Shown piece by piece: positions 60,422-64,000 of a DNA stretch of 64,000 bases. The notes under the pieces were generated by a model. That model did not search any database. It saw nothing but the letters and a program-made list of their open reading frames with translations, and was not told the DNA's origin. The first letter of the stretch is position 1, and each line of letters begins with the position of its first letter. Origin of the DNA: Glandiceps talaboti (lineage: Eukaryota > Hemichordata > Enteropneusta > Spengelidae); contig NC_135571.1 of assembly GCF_964340395.1 (NCBI RefSeq), positions 11,728,440-11,792,439 of the forward strand, in the 5' to 3' direction. The translations under genes were made by a program, and so were the position numbers.

Positions 60422-60442
60422 GATGACCTGACTCAGGTCATC
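60422..60442. promoter_or_regulatory. 21-bp perfect palindrome with nuclear-receptor half-sites
   Basis: gatgacctga and tcaggtcatc flank one central base. It contains TGACCT and AGGTCA as an everted repeat with 5-bp spacing, a layout some nuclear receptors bind. It is about 1.6 kb downstream of the GT4 stop codon, so function is uncertain. Confidence 0.3.
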
Positions 60443-61992
60443 ACATAATGACAACAAACATAATATAGATGAACTACACTAAAATTAGTATACATACTAA
60501 GCTACCATGTCAATGTCAGTAACTGAAATAGCAAAACCATGAAGTCCAACTCCATCAAATATACAGAAATACTGTATATTTTAAATGTAAACTTGTAACA
60601 AGTGAATGATTTTGTAGAAAATCAACCCAGGAATAGGAAAACAGTAAAACACATTTAAAAGTACCAAAATATTTTTTCATGTCACAATTTATTGAGTATC
60701 TGAATTTACTGCAGCCATAATAGTTAATCTGCTCTGAAATTAGGGCTACAGCAATCAATCCAGTGTCCTTGAGAATAACAACTGACATACACCATAGACA
60801 CTCAATATATGTGCATAAACACAATAGATGTTTTATCTCCTTGCCCTCTAAGTTCACTTTCTATTTATCATTTGTCCATCACATATACTAAATGTATGTC
60901 ATAAACAACTTGAGAAAATACACCTGTAGTCTATAGCCCCATTGAGATATCTCAACCATTCTGTAAACCAACCTTTTGTTCACTGGTGTCTTGTGTTGGT
61001 GGTGCACATGGAATTAATTACTGAAAATAGGTAACTCGCAGTCTACTGAAATGGCTTTTGACTCAAGAAATAGAATCAGAATCATTACACACATGATAAA
61101 ACTGTCATTTTATGTTGTAGACAAATACAATTAGTACAGTGATTATTTTCAGATGTTCACATTTATTCATAAAATTCACATTATTGTATAATTGTTTATC
61201 TGTACATGTACATGGATGGTTTGGTGCTTGGTCTTTATTTCAGTGAAAATTAAATCATAATACTATGTAATATATCATATCACAATTTTCTGGTTTCCAG
61301 TGAGACAAGTGTAAGGGTGGCAAATGTGGTAAAATGTTCATACATATTCAACATAAAATAATGAACTAACATGGGCATGTATGACTAAAAATTGAAATAA
61401 ATAACAAATTCAAAAATTTTGAAGATTATGAAAGAATTCCCAAGGGACTGTTGCTAGTCTAGGCGTAACTGTAAAACGTGGTTAACACATTTACATAATT
61501 TAAAAAAAAAACATCTCAATTCAACAAATATGACACTAACATTATTATTGTTAGTGACAGATTGCAAATTTGATGAGAACAATAGATGGAGACAAAGTAA
61601 AAGCAAAAAATTCCATAATCATATTTAATTCCATTCACTTATTCACATTGATTTGAAAAATCAAAATCAAAGAACAATAAAAAGAGCAGAATCATTGTCC
61701 CTCTTATTGGAATGTTCAGTGTTGGAAAGTACAACCAAACAAACTCTACACTTAATGACCAAAAATGTTAATCACCTTGGTATGTCGAAAGCGGTACAGG
61801 GTTATACACACAATCATTAATAACAATTAAGTAATTAAATGATAAATTAATAAACAATTAATTATACAGCACTGAGATTTAGATTTGCCCTGAACTCTAT
61901 ATCATTAAAATTTCAACTCTACTATTATAGACAGTATATTCCAAATCCTATGATATCCAAACAGAGTATCCCGACATGCTGTGATACTAATA

Positions 61993-63961
61993 TTACCATT
62001 GCAGAGCTGTGATAAAGCTTTCTTTGGCTTCTCTCAAAACCTTTGAATTTTGCAGTTCAAGTTTAAGACTTTGTGCTTTTTCGAAACGTGCTTCATAATT
62101 GTCCCTAATTACGTCGATGATTGCCTTCTGCCAGGTTCTAATGTCACTTTGTAGTGACTTTTCATTCACTCCTGCGTCAACGATCATTGCGTTGGCGTCA
62201 ATTGGAAACTGTTCCTTCAAAAACTGTGCCAGTCCCGAGTTGGAAGTGACTAAGACGGGTATACCAGCGGCTATGGCTTCAAGTCCGACAAGACCGAATG
62301 GTTCGCTCCGTGAGGCCATCAGAACCATGTGACTCTGCTTCATATCTCGTCGTATTTTGTTCTGCGAACCGTACGGATATAAGTTAAATTTCAAATAATT
62401 TGTTTCGACGTACTTTAGAATATATTCTTTGCTCTCCTCATGTTGGCCTTGTTGTACGCCACGGATAGTCCAAATTGGAGCTGGTAGTCTAACCTCATGG
62501 AGCAAGTCGCTTACTTTACTTAAAGCACCAGCTACGATATCGTATCCTTTTAAATTGCCGACACCAGCTATCCTACCAAATGTCAATATGCGTACAGGAT
62601 GTTCAGGTGAAGGTTTTTTGATGTTGATGTCGAAGAACTCCTGGTCTGGATAAGGGTAGTAGTTAACGTGGTTAACTTTGCCTTCTATTGCTCTGAATTT
62701 AGAATCGAAATGATTGAATACTCTAGGACCGACAGAGAATACCATAGTTGCCTTCTCTGCAGCTTGAAGTATATTGACTTCTCTCTCTTCAACTCGTTCA
62801 GGTGTCCAGGTTTCCTTGTGAACTTCAATGTCTTCTGGTATTACGTGAATAAAGAGAAACACTTCTTTACCAGGAAACCTCTGGTCTCGAATTTCCAACG
62901 CTGCTTCGGATGTTAAAGGAGCATGTCCGATTATGATACCTAAGTCTGGAATGTTCTCTAAGTCAGGGTAATGGACCTTGTGGTACACAGTCAACCATTT
63001 GATGTTCTTGTCACTGTCTACCTGTTTGGCGATAATTAAATTGATACCTCTCTCTTCAGCATCAACCATGTCTTCTTCTGTAGCGTCAAGAACCGTGACA
63101 TAGACACCAAGACCTGCCTCCTTAGCTTGGTAAGCTATCTGTCTGTTCATACTGGATATTCCACCTTTTGATGTACCCCACTCGTCATTCAGGATCAAAA
63201 CACTGTAAAGGTGTTCGAGTGGAGAGAAAAAAAAGTCAGAAAAAAAATTGAAACAAATTTTGGGGAAAAATGATGCAAAAATTGTTTAACACCATTATTC
63301 AAGTTTTGCGTTTTGCCATAAATCTTAGGAATATTATGGCCACCATTCAACCATTATCATGAAGGTCAAGAAACAAGGTGATATGCTTATGCAGGCATAG
63401 TATCTGACATTTTTGCTAGTTTGGTTAAAATGGGCTCATGCATGTCAAAGGTGCACGTATAAATTTGAACCATTTCGGCCATTTCAGCTTGAGGTCAAGG
63501 TCAAAGTTCAAAGTCATTAGAAAGGTTGTTATAAATATATCATGGTGAAGACACTCAGATCAGGTCTCTCGGACAAAATGTGAACTGTACCACTTTGTGA
63601 TGGTCAAAAAATCAAAGCGACGTGCATATGCCCATATAATATAGATCAGACATATATGCCAAGTTCGCACGTACCTATGAATGATATAACAGCGTCCATT
63701 GGGCTTTGCCCTTAGGGGACTAATTAACCAGTGCATTCAAAAGAAGAATATTGTATTTGTAAAAGGAATGATAGCTTTTACTAAATTATGCCTTTTTACA
63801 TATCCATTTCCCTACCTTTTATTACGAGTTGGTTTGTCTCCATGGAAACAGTCAAGCCCATCTGCATCGCATGTTTGGCCATAGTTAAAAGCCAATGCCT
63901 TTGGAGTGACTATTAGCATGCATATGGCTAAAACAATCAGGAAACCATGGTATTGTATCAT
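61993..63961 (-). CDS. GT4 glycosyltransferase with signal peptide, 451 aa, two exons
   Basis: Exons on the minus strand are 63961-63816 and 63202-61993; GT-AG intron, phase 2, 1356 nt in frame. Residues 1 to about 27 are a signal peptide or anchor (FLIVLAICMLIVTPKALA). A short linker with two Cys (TCDADGLDCFHGD) follows, then a GT-B domain from SVLILNDEWGTSKGGIS to the end. Donor-site motifs FGRI with KGYD and EPFGLVGLE followed by AAGIPVLVT match GT4 enzymes. It is clearly paralogous to the GT half of 48245-51733; both GT domains begin at the same phase-2 splice junction, 'S/R-VLILNDEWG'. It differs in its N-terminus, where a secretory leader replaces the death-fold and TM. It should act in the secretory lumen or outside the cell. 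The 5' UTR runs past the window edge. Confidence 0.88.
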
Positions 63962-64000
63962 TTTAAAGTTTTCTGTGACAATCTATGGAAAAATATGTAT

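Larger units (their letters stand above)
58113..61992. other. Intergenic, repeats only
   Basis: AT-rich and without a recognised gene. A possible LINE 3' end on the minus strand lies at about 58449-58650 (AATAAAGATTC at its terminus, plus a tggactgtgga/tccacagtcc hairpin). The reading frame at 60555-60857 has no family signature. Confidence 0.5.

Overview
This is a eukaryotic, metazoan genome window. Genes are split by GT-AG introns, and every exon chain below keeps reading frame across its junctions. AT-rich intergenic DNA carries long microsatellites, minisatellites, foldback elements and LINE fragments. The protein set (steryl-sulfatase type enzyme with a membrane hairpin, Ly6/uPAR GPI protein, C-type lectin, secreted VWD protein, a death-fold protein fused to a GT4 glycosyltransferase, tandem ABM-barrel genes) suggests a marine invertebrate, perhaps a hemichordate, cephalochordate or lophotrochozoan. 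The sequence alone does not settle the phylum.

Layout. 1-3269: non-coding, with diverged repeats carrying X-box palindromes. 3270-8518 (-): complete five-exon steryl-sulfatase-like gene, 584 aa. 11501-12095: element with terminal inverted repeats. 12588-12782 (+): broken copy of the sulfatase first exon. 14009-19429 (+): four-exon Ly6/uPAR gene whose second intron is mostly a 3.2 kb minisatellite. 22422-23806 (-): three-exon C-type lectin. 26344-36785: tandem segmental duplication, each half holding a four-exon gene (26830-29053 and 31430-33677, both -) for a two-domain ABM-like protein. 36793-40660: 69-bp repeats, (AT)n tracts, a palindrome containing a hammerhead ribozyme motif, a MITE and a recent 367-bp tandem duplication. 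41398-45050 (+): six-exon secreted VWD protein. 45933-47650: array of TGACGTCA palindromes split by a LINE. 48245-51733 (-): four-exon gene for death-fold domain, transmembrane helix and GT4 glycosyltransferase. 56613-58112 (+): the end of an unrecognised gene, with a second hammerhead/palindrome/(AT)n complex in its intron. 61993-63961 (-): two-exon paralogous GT4 with a signal peptide.

There is no operon logic here. The genes are independent, and most look secreted, membrane-bound or immune-type. The most notable items are: (i) two hammerhead ribozyme motifs embedded in palindromes next to (TA)n, resembling Penelope-like or retrozyme termini; (ii) the death-fold/TM/GT4 fusion and its signal-peptide paralogue; (iii) a minisatellite that has multiplied a 5' splice site of the sulfatase gene in frame; (iv) a CRE-palindrome array interrupted by a LINE with a visible target-site duplication.
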